Source: Anaerolineales bacterium (lineage in GTDB: Bacteria > Chloroflexota > Anaerolineae > Anaerolineales > Villigracilaceae). From it: DNA of 44,989 nucleotides. Of this stretch, positions 26,707-34,814 are shown in pieces (position 1 is the stretch's first letter; each line of letters begins with the position of its first letter). Made by a program: the position numbers and the translations under genes. Under the pieces are notes generated by a model. It saw only the letters and a program-made list of their open reading frames with translations. It was not told the origin of the DNA and did no database searches. The stretch is taken from NCBI GenBank assembly GCA_030018695.1, contig JASEHI010000014.1, positions 1 to 44,989 on the forward strand. Direction: 5' to 3'.

Positions 26707-27778
26707 CTTTTGCTATCTTTCCGGCAGGACGGCGCTCCGTCACAGGCGCCGCCTGGATAAAGGCTTTCAGCAGCGCCGGGTTTTCTACCAGTGTCACCGT
26801 TTCAACCCGTCCGGCGTCGCGCAGGGCGGCTACGTGCGGGTCAATCGGCAGTTGCGCCAGCAGCGGCGCGCCGGCGGTCAGCATGACCTCGGAGACGTGG
26901 CTGGGGCCAAAGATGAGATGCTGCTTCCCGGTATCCGGGCAGACGAAATAAGCCATGTTTTCTACTACGCCAACAATAGGCACGCCAACGGTCTGCGCCA
27001 TGTGCACCGCTTTTCGCACGATCAAGGCCGCCAGACCCTGCGGGGTGGTGACCATCACAATCCCTTTGACAGGCAGCGATTGCATAGTCGTCAGAGAGGC
27101 ATCCGAGGTGCCGGGTGGCAAATCAACCAGCAGGTAATCCAGGTCACCCCACATCACATCGCCCCAGAGTTGGGTGATCGCTCTGCCGATCAGCGGCCCC
27201 CGCCAGATGACCGGTTGATCCTCGCTCTCCAGCAAGAAATTCATAGAAATGACCTTAATCCCGGTCCGGCTCTGTAATGGCCGTATGCCAACTGGGCCGG
27301 ATTCTACCGGCCCTTGCAACCCAAATAACATGGGAATACTGGGACCGGTGATGTCGGCGTCCAGCACGCCCACCTGGTAGCCCTCACGAGCCAGCGCGGT
27401 TGCCAGCAGGCTGGTGACCAGGGATTTCCCAACGCCGCCTTTGCCGCTCATCACCGCCACCACGCGGTTGACGTGGTTGTATTGGGCTGCGGCTCCCTCT
27501 TTTGGCTCGCCGAAAAGCGTCTTACGTTCCTCATCGGTCATGGCGGTCAGGTGAACGAATACCTGTTCGACACCCGGCAAAGCGGCGATAGCGACGCGTA
27601 CGTCGGATTCGATCTGATCTTTGAGCGGGCAGTTGGGTACCGTCAAGGCAATGGTGACTTCTACCTTGCCGCCGCGTACCTGCACGTCACGCACCATCTT
27701 CAAGTCGGTCAGGCTGCGGTGCAGTTCGGGATCATTGACTCGCGAAAGCGCTTCGAGTACCTTGTCTTTGTCAAGCAT
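26648..27778 (-). CDS. ApbC/Mrp-family Fe-S carrier P-loop ATPase
   Basis: Mrp/ApbC/Nbp35 proteins carry Fe-S clusters. The 376 residues have an N-terminal MIP18-like domain (about 1-90, DLKMVRDVQVRGGKVEVTIA), a deviant Walker A (VMSGKGGVGKSLVTS), Walker B (DYLLVDLPPGTSDASLT) and a C-terminal part with VVENMAYFVCPDTGK, the usual cluster region, though only one Cys is seen there. A decayed paralogue lies at 15115-15600. It starts in an 8-bp overlap with the Trx-VKOR gene. Confidence 0.93.
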   Translation of the reverse strand: MLDKDKVLEALSRVNDPELHRSLTDLKMVRDVQVRGGKVEVTIALTVPNCPLKDQIESDVRVAIAALPGVEQVFVHLTAMTDEERKTLFGEPKEGAAAQYNHVNRVVAVMSGKGGVGKSLVTSLLATALAREGYQVGVLDADITGPSIPMLFGLQGPVESGPVGIRPLQSRTGIKVISMNFLLESEDQPVIWRGPLIGRAITQLWGDVMWGDLDYLLVDLPPGTSDASLTTMQSLPVKGIVMVTTPQGLAALIVRKAVHMAQTVGVPIVGVVENMAYFVCPDTGKQHLIFGPSHVSEVMLTAGAPLLAQLPIDPHVAALRDAGRVETVTLVENPALLKAFIQAAPVTERRPAGKIAKDELRLRSRPFPPAGSIPGD

Positions 27779-28943
27779 GAGAGTCTCCTTGATATAGATT
27801 GATGATAGCCTGCCGGCCGGACGGGAGCGCCAGCCAAAGCAGGAGGGTCATGATAATGGCAGAACTCAAACACCAGGCGCAGGTCGCGCCGATGACGAAC
27901 GGTTCCAGAAAGGTCAGGTAAATCGAGAACAGCGTGCCAAAAGCGGTCATTCCCAGCAGGGCCAGCGCGGCCAGGTCGGTCAGACGGCCGCGCCCGAAGC
28001 GCCACACCAGCCAGGCCGCCAGGATGGCAATGTGTCCCAGCACGCCCAACACGCCAATCGGCAAGACGCCGAACAGCCGGGCGTATGCGCTCTGCTGGAC
28101 GGTATTGCAGTCACCCACCGGGCCGCACACTGCCGATACATGGGCTGTCTCCACGTAGGCCAGGTATGCCGCCACGCCGAAGCCGATCAACGCCAGGACA
28201 GGGATGGCCCATTCCCGCCAGGCCGACAGGGGCGTGGAAATCAGGCGCGGAAACACGATCGCCGAACGCCCCACCGTGACGATCATCCCCAGCAGCACGA
28301 CAATTGCCAGGGCGTTGCCAGCCGGGTCGTGCGCCAGCCGATCAGCCAGGCTGGCCGGCTCGTCGCCGATCACGACCAGGCCGGGGCTGCTATTCGAGGG
28401 AACTGACGCACTTGCAATTGTAGGCAGCGGCGCAGCCGTGACGCTGGCGGCAGGCTCGACCGATGGGGCGGCGGTCAGAGTGGGTGGGACAGCCGAGGGG
28501 GTCGGCGTGACCTGCGCGGCGCCGATCGCCTCGGCCAGGCCAGGGATGTCGGGCCAATCTACGCCCCCCTGAACCAGGTACTGCTTGATCAGGCCAGGGA
28601 ACTGCTCAGGGATGTCAACAGATCCAACCAGGACGTGATCCCCAACCACCAGCGTTGGCACACCACCGCGCTCCAGGCCAAACTTTTGCAGCGCGGCCTG
28701 GAACAGCGCCTGGCCTTGTTCCAGGGTGACGTTGATGGCAATGATCTGCAGTTGATCCCCATACTGCTCGATGAGGGGCGGCAGGTCTTCCGTCAGCACC
28801 TTGTGACAGTGGCCGCAGGTGGGCGAGTAGAAGATCACGGCGCATACCACCGGCTCGGCAGCCCAGGCCATTCGAGCAGGCAGGATACTGAACAAGATCA
28901 GCCCTCCCAGGCACAACAGCATCAAGGCTTTCTTGTTTCGCAC
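27771..28943 (-). CDS. Secreted thioredoxin-like domain fused to VKOR
   Basis: VKOR proteins reoxidise thiol carriers with quinone to make disulfides. This 390-residue protein has a signal sequence (LLCLGGLILFSILPARMAWA), an N-terminal thioredoxin-like domain with active site CGHC (FYSPTCGHCHKV, near 40-51), a Pro/Thr linker, then a VKOR membrane domain with the Cys pair CGPVGDC and the quinone-site pair CAWC. Most bacterial fusions have VKOR first and Trx last; here the order is reversed. Confidence 0.85.
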   Translation of the reverse strand: MRNKKALMLLCLGGLILFSILPARMAWAAEPVVCAVIFYSPTCGHCHKVLTEDLPPLIEQYGDQLQIIAINVTLEQGQALFQAALQKFGLERGGVPTLVVGDHVLVGSVDIPEQFPGLIKQYLVQGGVDWPDIPGLAEAIGAAQVTPTPSAVPPTLTAAPSVEPAASVTAAPLPTIASASVPSNSSPGLVVIGDEPASLADRLAHDPAGNALAIVVLLGMIVTVGRSAIVFPRLISTPLSAWREWAIPVLALIGFGVAAYLAYVETAHVSAVCGPVGDCNTVQQSAYARLFGVLPIGVLGVLGHIAILAAWLVWRFGRGRLTDLAALALLGMTAFGTLFSIYLTFLEPFVIGATCAWCLSSAIIMTLLLWLALPSGRQAIINLYQGDSHA

Positions 28944-28993
28944 GGTCCGCTCCCGATACTATGGAGTAAAAAACGCATCTCTAAAGTCTGCTT

Positions 28994-29302
28994 TCATCGC
29001 TTTTCAAAAGCCTGTCTGAGCCATTTGGTTAATTCCTCAGCCAGGGCAAAATCAACCACCTCGACATTTTGCCCGGTTACGCCCTCCACTTCAGCTACCG
29101 CGTGCTGGATGTCCAGCGAGAGCGGGACGGCGATCGGGCAGAACGGCGAGGAGGGACGGAACTTGTAGGTGACATGCCCATGCTCGTCCACGGTCAGGTC
29201 TTCGATCAGGCGCATGCGCACCACATCCACGCCGGTTTCAGGGTCGATCACTCTTGTAAGGCGTTCTAGAATGGCCTGGCGCAAGATTTCAGGATCAGGC
29301 AT
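28994..29302 (-). CDS. MIP18/DUF59 (SufT-like) protein
   Basis: MIP18-family proteins help load Fe-S clusters. The 102-residue protein begins MPDPEILRQAILERLTRVID and contains DPETGVDVVRMRLIEDLTVD and SSPFCPIAVPL with the conserved Cys of the family. An upstream extension is open but has no ribosome site. It overlaps the stop of the MinD-like gene by 8 bp and is in the same run. Confidence 0.88.
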   Translation of the reverse strand: MPDPEILRQAILERLTRVIDPETGVDVVRMRLIEDLTVDEHGHVTYKFRPSSPFCPIAVPLSLDIQHAVAEVEGVTGQNVEVVDFALAEELTKWLRQAFEKR

Positions 29303-30233
29303 GGGGTTCTCCTGGTGAAACCAACCAGGCGGAAACAATTTGCCAGATGGCAATCAGCGCCTGGCTGGAAGGCGACTCGGCCCGATAGGCGGTGACCGGT
29401 TCGCCGTTCAGCATTGCTTCGGTGACAGTTGGGTCAAAGGGAATCTGTCCAATCAGCTCGACGTCCAGTTCAGCACAGACAGCTTCAATTTCCACGACAC
29501 CCTGCGGATAAATATCGGCTTTGTTGATGACGACCAGCGCGGGGATGCGGAAGTGGATTGTCGTTTGCAAAACGCGTTCAAGATCGTGAATTCCAGCAAC
29601 GGTAGGCTCGGCGACGATCAAAGCCAGGCTGGCGCCCGCGGCGGCGGAGATCACCGGGCAGCCGATGCCGGGCGGGCCGTCCACGATGATGATCGGATAA
29701 TCGCCATCCAGGGCGCACAGGCGGGCATTTTGCTTGACGAGCGTCACCAGCTTTCCGGAGTTTTCCTGCGCCGGGTAAAGATTCGCATGAAACAACATTC
29801 CAAAACGGCTCTCAGAGTGGTACCAACAGCCGGCTATCTGCGGCTCCATGCGAATGGCCTGTTCAGGGCATTGGTACACGCAGGCGGCGCAACCATCGCA
29901 GGCGATGGGGTCAACGGCATAGCCCTCACCCCCAGCCGCGCTGCCACTTTGGGGAGAGGGGGGCAAGATGGCGTCGAAGTGGCACACCTGTTCGCAGACT
30001 TCACAGCCCTGGCAGCGCTCGGGGTCAATCACCGCCACCGAGCCGCCGGTGAAGTCGTGGGTTTCCAGTCTTTGGGGGTGCAGCACCAATTCCAGGTTGG
30101 CGGCGTCCACGTCGGCGTCGGCCAGCACCGCCCGCAGGGGAGACGGCCCCTCACAGGCCAGGTGTGCGAAAGCCGCCGCTACGCTGGTCTTGCCAGTACC
30201 GCCTTTTCCGCTGAGAATTACGAGCTGCTTCAT
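29295..30233 (-). CDS. Ferredoxin-domain MinD/CooC-type P-loop ATPase (1)
   Basis: P-loop ATPases with inserted ferredoxin domains act in metal-cluster assembly. This one has Walker A (ILSGKGGTGKTS), a two-cluster ferredoxin insert (CQGCEVCEQVC and CDGCAACVYQCP) and IIIVDGPPGIGCPVISA (Walker B with a Cys). ATG 30233 is chosen; a TTG two codons earlier has a closer GGAG site. It pairs with the related ATPase at 31329-32186, both beside NifX-like genes, as in Desulfovibrio orange-protein clusters. Confidence 0.9.
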   Translation of the reverse strand: MKQLVILSGKGGTGKTSVAAAFAHLACEGPSPLRAVLADADVDAANLELVLHPQRLETHDFTGGSVAVIDPERCQGCEVCEQVCHFDAILPPSPQSGSAAGGEGYAVDPIACDGCAACVYQCPEQAIRMEPQIAGCWYHSESRFGMLFHANLYPAQENSGKLVTLVKQNARLCALDGDYPIIIVDGPPGIGCPVISAAAGASLALIVAEPTVAGIHDLERVLQTTIHFRIPALVVINKADIYPQGVVEIEAVCAELDVELIGQIPFDPTVTEAMLNGEPVTAYRAESPSSQALIAIWQIVSAWLVSPGEPHA

Positions 30234-30271
30234 GGTCAAATATCTCCACTTCGGGGTGCTTGTGACCTTCT

Positions 30272-30787
30272 TTACCTCTCAATCCCTTCTCTTGCCTGCA
30301 CACCCTTCTGATAGTAATGTTTGATCTCCTTCATCTCCGTCACCAGGTCGGCTTCTTCGATAATCCGTGGATCGGCCCTCCTACCGGTAATGACTATTTC
30401 AACGTTTTCCGGTTTACCATGGATCAGATCCAGAAGATCCTCTACGGAAAATAGCTTAAAGTGGGTGGCAATATTGGCCTCGTCAAGGATGATCAGGTGA
30501 TATTGACCGCTTAACATAACATTCCAGACATCTTTGAGCCCCTCCCGGGCACACCTTTTATCCTCTTCTTTGGGTGTTTTGTAGATAAAGCAGCCACGAC
30601 CATACTGTTTTACCACAATAGAATCGGAAAGATTTCTCAGGGCCTTCAATTCACTATACTCCATCCCTTTGACAAATTGAGCGATATACACCTTGAGACC
30701 GGCGCCGGAGGCACGGAGCGCCAAACCCAGAGCCGCTGTCGTCTTACCTTTACCATCCCCTGTATACACCTGGACATACCCTTTCAT
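30272..30787 (-). CDS. cobO: Cob(I)yrinic acid a,c-diamide adenosyltransferase
   Basis: CobO (BtuR) adenosylates corrinoids. The 171 residues contain the P-loop VYTGDGKGKTTAALGLALR, the strand LIILDEANIA and VITGRRADPRIIEEADLVTE, all typical. It is clearly AT-richer than the genes on both sides and breaks the run between the MinD-like and thioesterase genes, which suggests transfer. No other cobalamin gene is in the window apart from a cbiM remnant. Confidence 0.92.
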   Translation of the reverse strand: MKGYVQVYTGDGKGKTTAALGLALRASGAGLKVYIAQFVKGMEYSELKALRNLSDSIVVKQYGRGCFIYKTPKEEDKRCAREGLKDVWNVMLSGQYHLIILDEANIATHFKLFSVEDLLDLIHGKPENVEIVITGRRADPRIIEEADLVTEMKEIKHYYQKGVQAREGIER

Positions 30788-30870
30788 CTCATCTCCTCTG
30801 CCAATTCACATTCCTTTATATCGAGAAAGCAGTGCTGATCGCCTTCACTTCCGTCTCTGTGGTGGAGAAA

Positions 30871-31332
30871 TCAATCATACAGCCGCCAGCCAATATTTTG
30901 AAGCGCCTGCTCACTGTCCAGCCATCCTGATGGGATGTCGGTAAACAGAATGTCGGCCTCGGCCAGGATGCCCATAACGTCGGTGAAGATTTCGGCATGG
31001 GCTGTGGTGCGGCGGCCGCGGCGTTTGAGCAGCGAACCCGTCGCGTCCAGCGGCACGTTTACCGGCACGGGATGGCGGTAGCGCAAATCCATGTGCGCGG
31101 TGACGAAAAAGCGGTTGGGATCGCCGATCATCACCGTCCGCCCGCCCACTTCGTCGAGAATGGCGGCCACGATGCCGCCGTGAGCGATGCCGGGATACCC
31201 GGCGTGCTGCGGGTCGAGCGTGAAATGGGCAAACACCTGGTCGCGGCCGTTGTCATAAAAGCGCAGGCGCAAACCGGAGGGATTCTCGAGGCCACAGGCA
31301 AAGCAAGATGCGGAATTGTATTGCAGGTTCAT
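30871..31332 (-). CDS. Hotdog-fold thioesterase (PaaI-like)
   Basis: The 153-residue protein has the hotdog features GYPGIAHGGIVAAILDEVGG (HGG with catalytic Asp/Glu), CFACGLENPSGLRL at the N-terminus and RYRHPVPVNVPL. Hotdog enzymes hydrolyse acyl-CoA thioesters; the substrate is unknown. It starts at an ATGA overlap with the second MinD-like gene, a coupling with no obvious functional reason. The N-terminal CFACG may bind metal. Confidence 0.85.
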   Translation of the reverse strand: MNLQYNSASCFACGLENPSGLRLRFYDNGRDQVFAHFTLDPQHAGYPGIAHGGIVAAILDEVGGRTVMIGDPNRFFVTAHMDLRYRHPVPVNVPLDATGSLLKRRGRRTTAHAEIFTDVMGILAEADILFTDIPSGWLDSEQALQNIGWRLYD

Positions 31333-32186
31333 GATAGTGCGGTAGTGATTTGGTTGAATATCTGGCGGAAATGGGCGGTGTATTCGGGGTGAATCTCCAC
31401 CAGGTTTTTACCCTGGGCAACCCCCTCGGCGATGGCGCGCTCGAAGGGGTTGCGTAGCAGCACCGGCAGGCCCACCGCCGCGCAGAACTCGTCCACGCCG
31501 GCGTCCCCTGAACCATCGCGATTGATAATGACGCCGACAGGGATGTTCAGCTCGCGCGCGACCTGGACTGCCAACCGCAAATCGTGCAATCCGAAAGGCG
31601 TTGGCTCAGTGACCAACACGACGTAGTCCGCGCCGCGCATCACTTTGACGACCGGGCACGACGTGCCGGGCGGGGCGTCGCGGACGACCACCTGCCCAGG
31701 CTGGGGGACAGCCCATTTCTTGAGCTGGCGGATGACCGGCACGGCCATCGGTTCGCCCACGTCCAGCACGCCGCGGGCGAAGGAGATGCCTTCGGGCGTG
31801 ACGCCGCGCTCTACCACGCCCATCACGTCCGGTATTTCGGTGATCGCATGTTCCGGGCACAGCGCCGTGCAACTGCCACAACCGTGACACAGTTGCGGGA
31901 AAACCAGCGTCTTTGTGCCCAACACAGCGATGGCGTGGTACTGGCAGACTTCGGCACACTTGCCGCAGTGCGTGCACTTTGCTTCATCCACGCGCGGAAT
32001 CAGAATCCCAACATCCTGGCGCTGCTCGAAGGTCGGCTTAAGGAACAGGTGGGCGTTGGGCGCTTCGACGTCACAATCCAGAAAAAGCGGCGGAGGGGTC
32101 AGCTCCGCCGCCAGGCTGAGAGCCAGGCTGGTGGCAATCGTCGTCTTGCCGGTGCCGCCCTTGCCGCTGGCAATGGTGATTTTCAT
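31329..32186 (-). CDS. Ferredoxin-domain MinD/CooC-type P-loop ATPase (2)
   Basis: The 285 residues have Walker A IASGKGGTGKTTIATSLA, a ferredoxin insert (CTHCGKCAEVCQ and CHGCGSCTALCP), and VVVRDAPPGTSCPVVKVM. It is the sister of the gene at 29295-30233. It lies 3 nt after a NifX-like gene. The pair probably works together, as two-protein MinD complexes do in orange-protein clusters of sulfate reducers (family knowledge; role here inferred). Confidence 0.9.
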   Translation of the reverse strand: MKITIASGKGGTGKTTIATSLALSLAAELTPPPLFLDCDVEAPNAHLFLKPTFEQRQDVGILIPRVDEAKCTHCGKCAEVCQYHAIAVLGTKTLVFPQLCHGCGSCTALCPEHAITEIPDVMGVVERGVTPEGISFARGVLDVGEPMAVPVIRQLKKWAVPQPGQVVVRDAPPGTSCPVVKVMRGADYVVLVTEPTPFGLHDLRLAVQVARELNIPVGVIINRDGSGDAGVDEFCAAVGLPVLLRNPFERAIAEGVAQGKNLVEIHPEYTAHFRQIFNQITTALS

Positions 32187-32189
32187 CCA

Positions 32190-32558
32190 TTACACTCGCG
32201 GGGGGTGTCCCTGGCCGGTCGGCGCCCCGACGCGTTCGAGTTGTCCTGCCTTGAAGCGTTCGATGGCCTCACGCACGGTGGTGCTTGCTCCAAATAGATA
32301 CATGGCGACGCCGGCAGCCTGGAGCGCACCATAGGCATTTGGTCCGAAATCACCGCTGATGACAGCCTCAGCATGCTGGTTCGCAACAAACTGCGCCGCT
32401 AGCGTGCCAGCCCCGCCCTGAGCGCCCGCGCCCGGGTTCGGATGCGCCTGCCATTCCAGTGTGTCAGGATCCACGACGAGGAAATATACCCCGCGCCCAA
32501 AACGCGAGTCGAGGTTAGAATCAATGCTCGGGGAAGTAGTGGTCAGGATAATCTTCAT
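32190..32558 (-). CDS. NifX/NifB-type metal-cluster-binding protein (1)
   Basis: The 122 residues match the dinitrogenase iron-molybdenum cofactor-binding fold: MKIILTTTSPSIDSNLDSRF at the N-terminus, GRGVYFLVVDPDTLEWQAHP, and AEAVISGDFGPNAYGALQAA. Such proteins bind Fe, Mo or Cu-Mo clusters. It is co-located with two MinD-type ATPases and MIP18. No nitrogenase genes are seen, so the cluster is unlikely to be FeMo-co. Confidence 0.9.
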   Translation of the reverse strand: MKIILTTTSPSIDSNLDSRFGRGVYFLVVDPDTLEWQAHPNPGAGAQGGAGTLAAQFVANQHAEAVISGDFGPNAYGALQAAGVAMYLFGASTTVREAIERFKAGQLERVGAPTGQGHPPRV

Positions 32559-32561
32559 GGC

Positions 32562-33041
32562 TCAACTCAACAGGCTCTCGAATTCATCCTCGTGTTCCAC
32601 TTCCTCGCCGAGGATGTGCACGACCAGGCAGTGGGAAATCGGATCCTTCCCCTCGGTCCTGGCGCACAAGCGGTTGTAGACCTCAATGGCGCCGCGCTCG
32701 GCCTCGATCACCTTCCGGACGATCGCCTCAAAATCCTTCTCATTGGCTGGGGGAGTCGGGTAGCCATCATTGCTGGTTTCGACCAGCTTGCTTACATCGG
32801 CCACTGGCTTTCCGCCCAGCGAGACTATGCGCTCAGCCAACTCCTGCTGGTGCTCCAGCTCGTCTTTCGATGTGTCCAAGAGCAACGCGGCCAATTGTTT
32901 GGCGGCTGGCCGACCGGTGACCACCTGGCCCATGTAGTTATAGGCATAAGCAGCCAGCCACTCGTCCGCGTAGGCGCGATTGAGTTCGGCGATGAGTTCC
33001 GCCACATCTAGTTCAACAATTTGTTTACCTTTGGTGCCCAT
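32562..33041 (-). CDS. Ferritin-like diiron protein (rubrerythrin/bacterioferritin-related)
   Basis: The 159 residues are four-helix-bundle-like with metal ligands in ELNRAYADEWLAAYAYNYMG, DTSKDELEHQQELAERIVSL, RKVIEAERGAIEVYNRLC and HILGEEVEHEDEFESLL. The ExxH pairs (ELEH and EVEH) are typical of diiron sites. It may store iron or remove peroxide or oxygen. Its neighbours (NifX-like, peroxiredoxin) fit an oxidative stress role. Confidence 0.88.
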   Translation of the reverse strand: MGTKGKQIVELDVAELIAELNRAYADEWLAAYAYNYMGQVVTGRPAAKQLAALLLDTSKDELEHQQELAERIVSLGGKPVADVSKLVETSNDGYPTPPANEKDFEAIVRKVIEAERGAIEVYNRLCARTEGKDPISHCLVVHILGEEVEHEDEFESLLS

Positions 33042-33057
33042 ATTGTTTTCTCCTTTT

Positions 33058-33291
33058 CTATTCTCGGATCATCTTCGTCCCACACTTGGGACAGAGTCGG
33101 TCAATGCAGCGCTGACCAGCCACATGCGGCTCTTTGTGGCCGCACTTGGGGCAAACACAGTTGCCGGCGGGGCCAGAACCGGGTTTGTTGCCGCCGCCGC
33201 GCCCGCCCCCACCCTGGCCTGCGCCCTGACCGCGGCCCTGCCCCCCGCCGCGGCCTTGTCCAAAGCGATTGCGCATGAATCTTGTGATCAT
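33058..33291 (-). CDS. Small Gly-rich zinc-ribbon protein
   Basis: This 77-residue protein starts with a Gly/Gln/Arg-rich stretch (RFGQGRGGGQGRGQGAGQGG) and ends in a zinc-ribbon-like module with CPKCGHKEPHVAGQRCIDRL and CPKCGTKMIRE. Similar small proteins accompany NifX-like genes. Function is unknown. The repetitive Gly segment may be disordered. Confidence 0.75.
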   Translation of the reverse strand: MITRFMRNRFGQGRGGGQGRGQGAGQGGGGRGGGNKPGSGPAGNCVCPKCGHKEPHVAGQRCIDRLCPKCGTKMIRE

Positions 33292-33351
33292 ATTTCTCTC
33301 CTTGGGAAAGGTGAGGGGCCGTTTTGACCCCTCACACCAATGATCCGATGA

Positions 33352-33957
33352 CTATTCCATCTCCGGCTTCCACACTTCCCAAACCTTTCCGACCAGGTCG
33401 GGGCCGGGCTTGAGGGTCAGTTTGCCAGGTTCCCAACCAGCAGGTGTGGCTTCTTTGCCACCTGTGGCGCGCACGTGCTGGAAGGCCTGGATCTGCCGCA
33501 CCGACTCTGCAATGCGTCTTCCCACTGGCGGAGTCAGCACTTCCATGGCTTGGATCACGCCGTCGGGGTCAATGATGAAACGCCCGCGTAATTCGATGCC
33601 CTGGGTCTCATCCCACACGCCGTAGGCGCGGCCCACGTTGCCGGCCTGGTCGGAGGCCATGTGGAAGGGAACGCCGCCCTTAACCATCTTGCTCAACTCG
33701 TGATCGTTCCACATCTTGTGTACGAAGTGACTGTCTACGCTGACCGAAATGACCTCAACGCCCAACTTTTGCAGCACCGGATACTTGTCGGCGACCGCCG
33801 ACACTTCCGTCGCTCAGACAAAGGTGAAGTCGCCGGGGTAGAAGCACAACAGCACCCACTTGCTGGCGAAGTCGGATAGTTTGACAGAGGTAAAACCGCC
33901 CTTGTAATAGGCTGGGGCGGTAAAATCTGGGACTTTTTACCCAACGCGGGCGGTCAT
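33352..33957 (-). CDS. Peroxiredoxin with UGA at the catalytic position (probable Sec protein), plus TAA
   Basis: A 1-Cys/2-Cys-type peroxiredoxin (AhpC/TSA family) that reduces peroxides. Read through, the frame gives [20 protein letters not shown], then [22 protein letters not shown] and [19 protein letters not shown]. The UGA (33814-33816) replaces the peroxidatic Cys of the usual DFTFVCPTE motif, so it is probably Sec, and a SECIS-like stem-loop follows. ATG 33957 has an AAGGAG site; an in-frame ATG at 34065 with AAAGGAG is an alternative. However, codon 7 is TAA (33937-33939; homologues have Lys or Gln there). The gene may be damaged or the base may be an error. Confidence 0.75.
33786..33816 (-). 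promoter_or_regulatory. Candidate bacterial SECIS in the peroxiredoxin gene
   Basis: After UGA come 10 nt, then TGTCGGC pairing with GCCGACA (7 bp) and a GGTC loop (33796-33793). The loop starts 18 nt after UGA. The GGUC loop sequence is the same as in the well-known E. coli fdhF SECIS apical region. Confidence 0.65.
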
Positions 33958-34177
33958 AGGGATCTCCTTATGTTCGGTAAGTATAGGTGAATGAGGTTCG
34001 GCCGAAGCGGGCGTATTGCCCGTTACAGCGCCCGTCACGCGGGCGCATCCAGCGGTCTCTGCCATAGGCTCTCCTTTCTTTTCGATAGCTCGTAGTACTT
34101 CCGGAAGTTCGAATGGATGGTTTCATTCTTATCTCAATGATTTTTCACCTTCCTTTCTCTTCCAACAGCGAATCGAC

Positions 34178-34576
34178 TCAGTGCAACCGTTCGACCAGGT
34201 CAACGATTTTCCCATCAATGTAAGCCAGCACTGCCTCGTCAACCGAAGCGATGTCGGTGACGACCGGCCGGATGCCGCGCGCCTTCATGCTCTCGTAGGC
34301 GCCCATCCCCATACCGCGGCACAGCAGAGCCTCGCAGTCGGCAATCGCTTCGGCCATCTGCAGGTGCTTGTTGTGCGAAGCGGCGTCCATGCCATGTGGC
34401 TGGCCGGGCTGTTCCTCTGGGTGGGGCTGGTTGACAAAATGGGTATGCCCAAGCTTGTCGCGTAATTCACGGTTCACGATCTGCCCGTTTTCGACAGTGG
34501 CGACGAGGTAATAGGCTGCCCGTCCAAAATGTTGGCTGATGGTATTCCCATCGTCGGTAATAGCAGCAATTTTCAT
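34178..34576 (-). CDS. NifX/NifB-type metal-cluster-binding protein (2)
   Basis: The 132 residues contain MKIAAITDDGNTISQHFGRA, AYYLVATVENGQIVNRELRD and CEALLCRGMGMGAYESMKAR, the fold that binds dinitrogenase-type cofactors. A His-rich insert (KLGHTHFVNQPHPEEQPGQP) may add metal ligands. AAGGAG precedes the ATG. It is separate from the first NifX-like gene by about 1.6 kb. The 33958-34177 gap contains a palindrome ACTTCCGGAAGT (34097-34108) but no gene other than the possible peroxiredoxin extension. Confidence 0.88.
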   Translation of the reverse strand: MKIAAITDDGNTISQHFGRAAYYLVATVENGQIVNRELRDKLGHTHFVNQPHPEEQPGQPHGMDAASHNKHLQMAEAIADCEALLCRGMGMGAYESMKARGIRPVVTDIASVDEAVLAYIDGKIVDLVERLH

Positions 34577-34612
34577 GAATAAATCTCCTTGTTTTGAATT
34601 TTGTTTGAAGGT

Positions 34613-34810
34613 TCAACTTGCAACCAGGCTGAAACATTTCCGGTTGAGTTGCCGAAGGAGTAATCTGGAAGGGACCATCCAAAAAACGCCCAAAATCACA
34701 CCCAATTCACTCCAAACGCTGCTCCCGGCAGCCGGTTTGCCTGTCAACCGGCTCAGCAGGGCGTCGAAGGTATTGCCGAACAGGTTGCCGAAAGTGATTA
34801 TGCAGTTCAC
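34613..34810 (-). CDS. Possible small hydrophobic ORF after the XRE-cupin gene
   Basis: A short frame follows the regulator stop at once. It reads NCIITFGNLFGNTFDALLSR, then SVWSELGVILGVFWMVPSRL. A GTG start would lie 4 nt after the upstream stop, but the best GGAGG sits too close to it. I do not recognise it. A perfect 8-bp hairpin (AGCCGGTT/AACCGGCT, 34730-34753) lies within it. It may be non-coding. Confidence 0.3.
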   Translation of the reverse strand: MNCIITFGNLFGNTFDALLSRLTGKPAAGSSVWSELGVILGVFWMVPSRLLLRQLNRKCFSLVAS

Positions 34811-34814
34811 CTCC

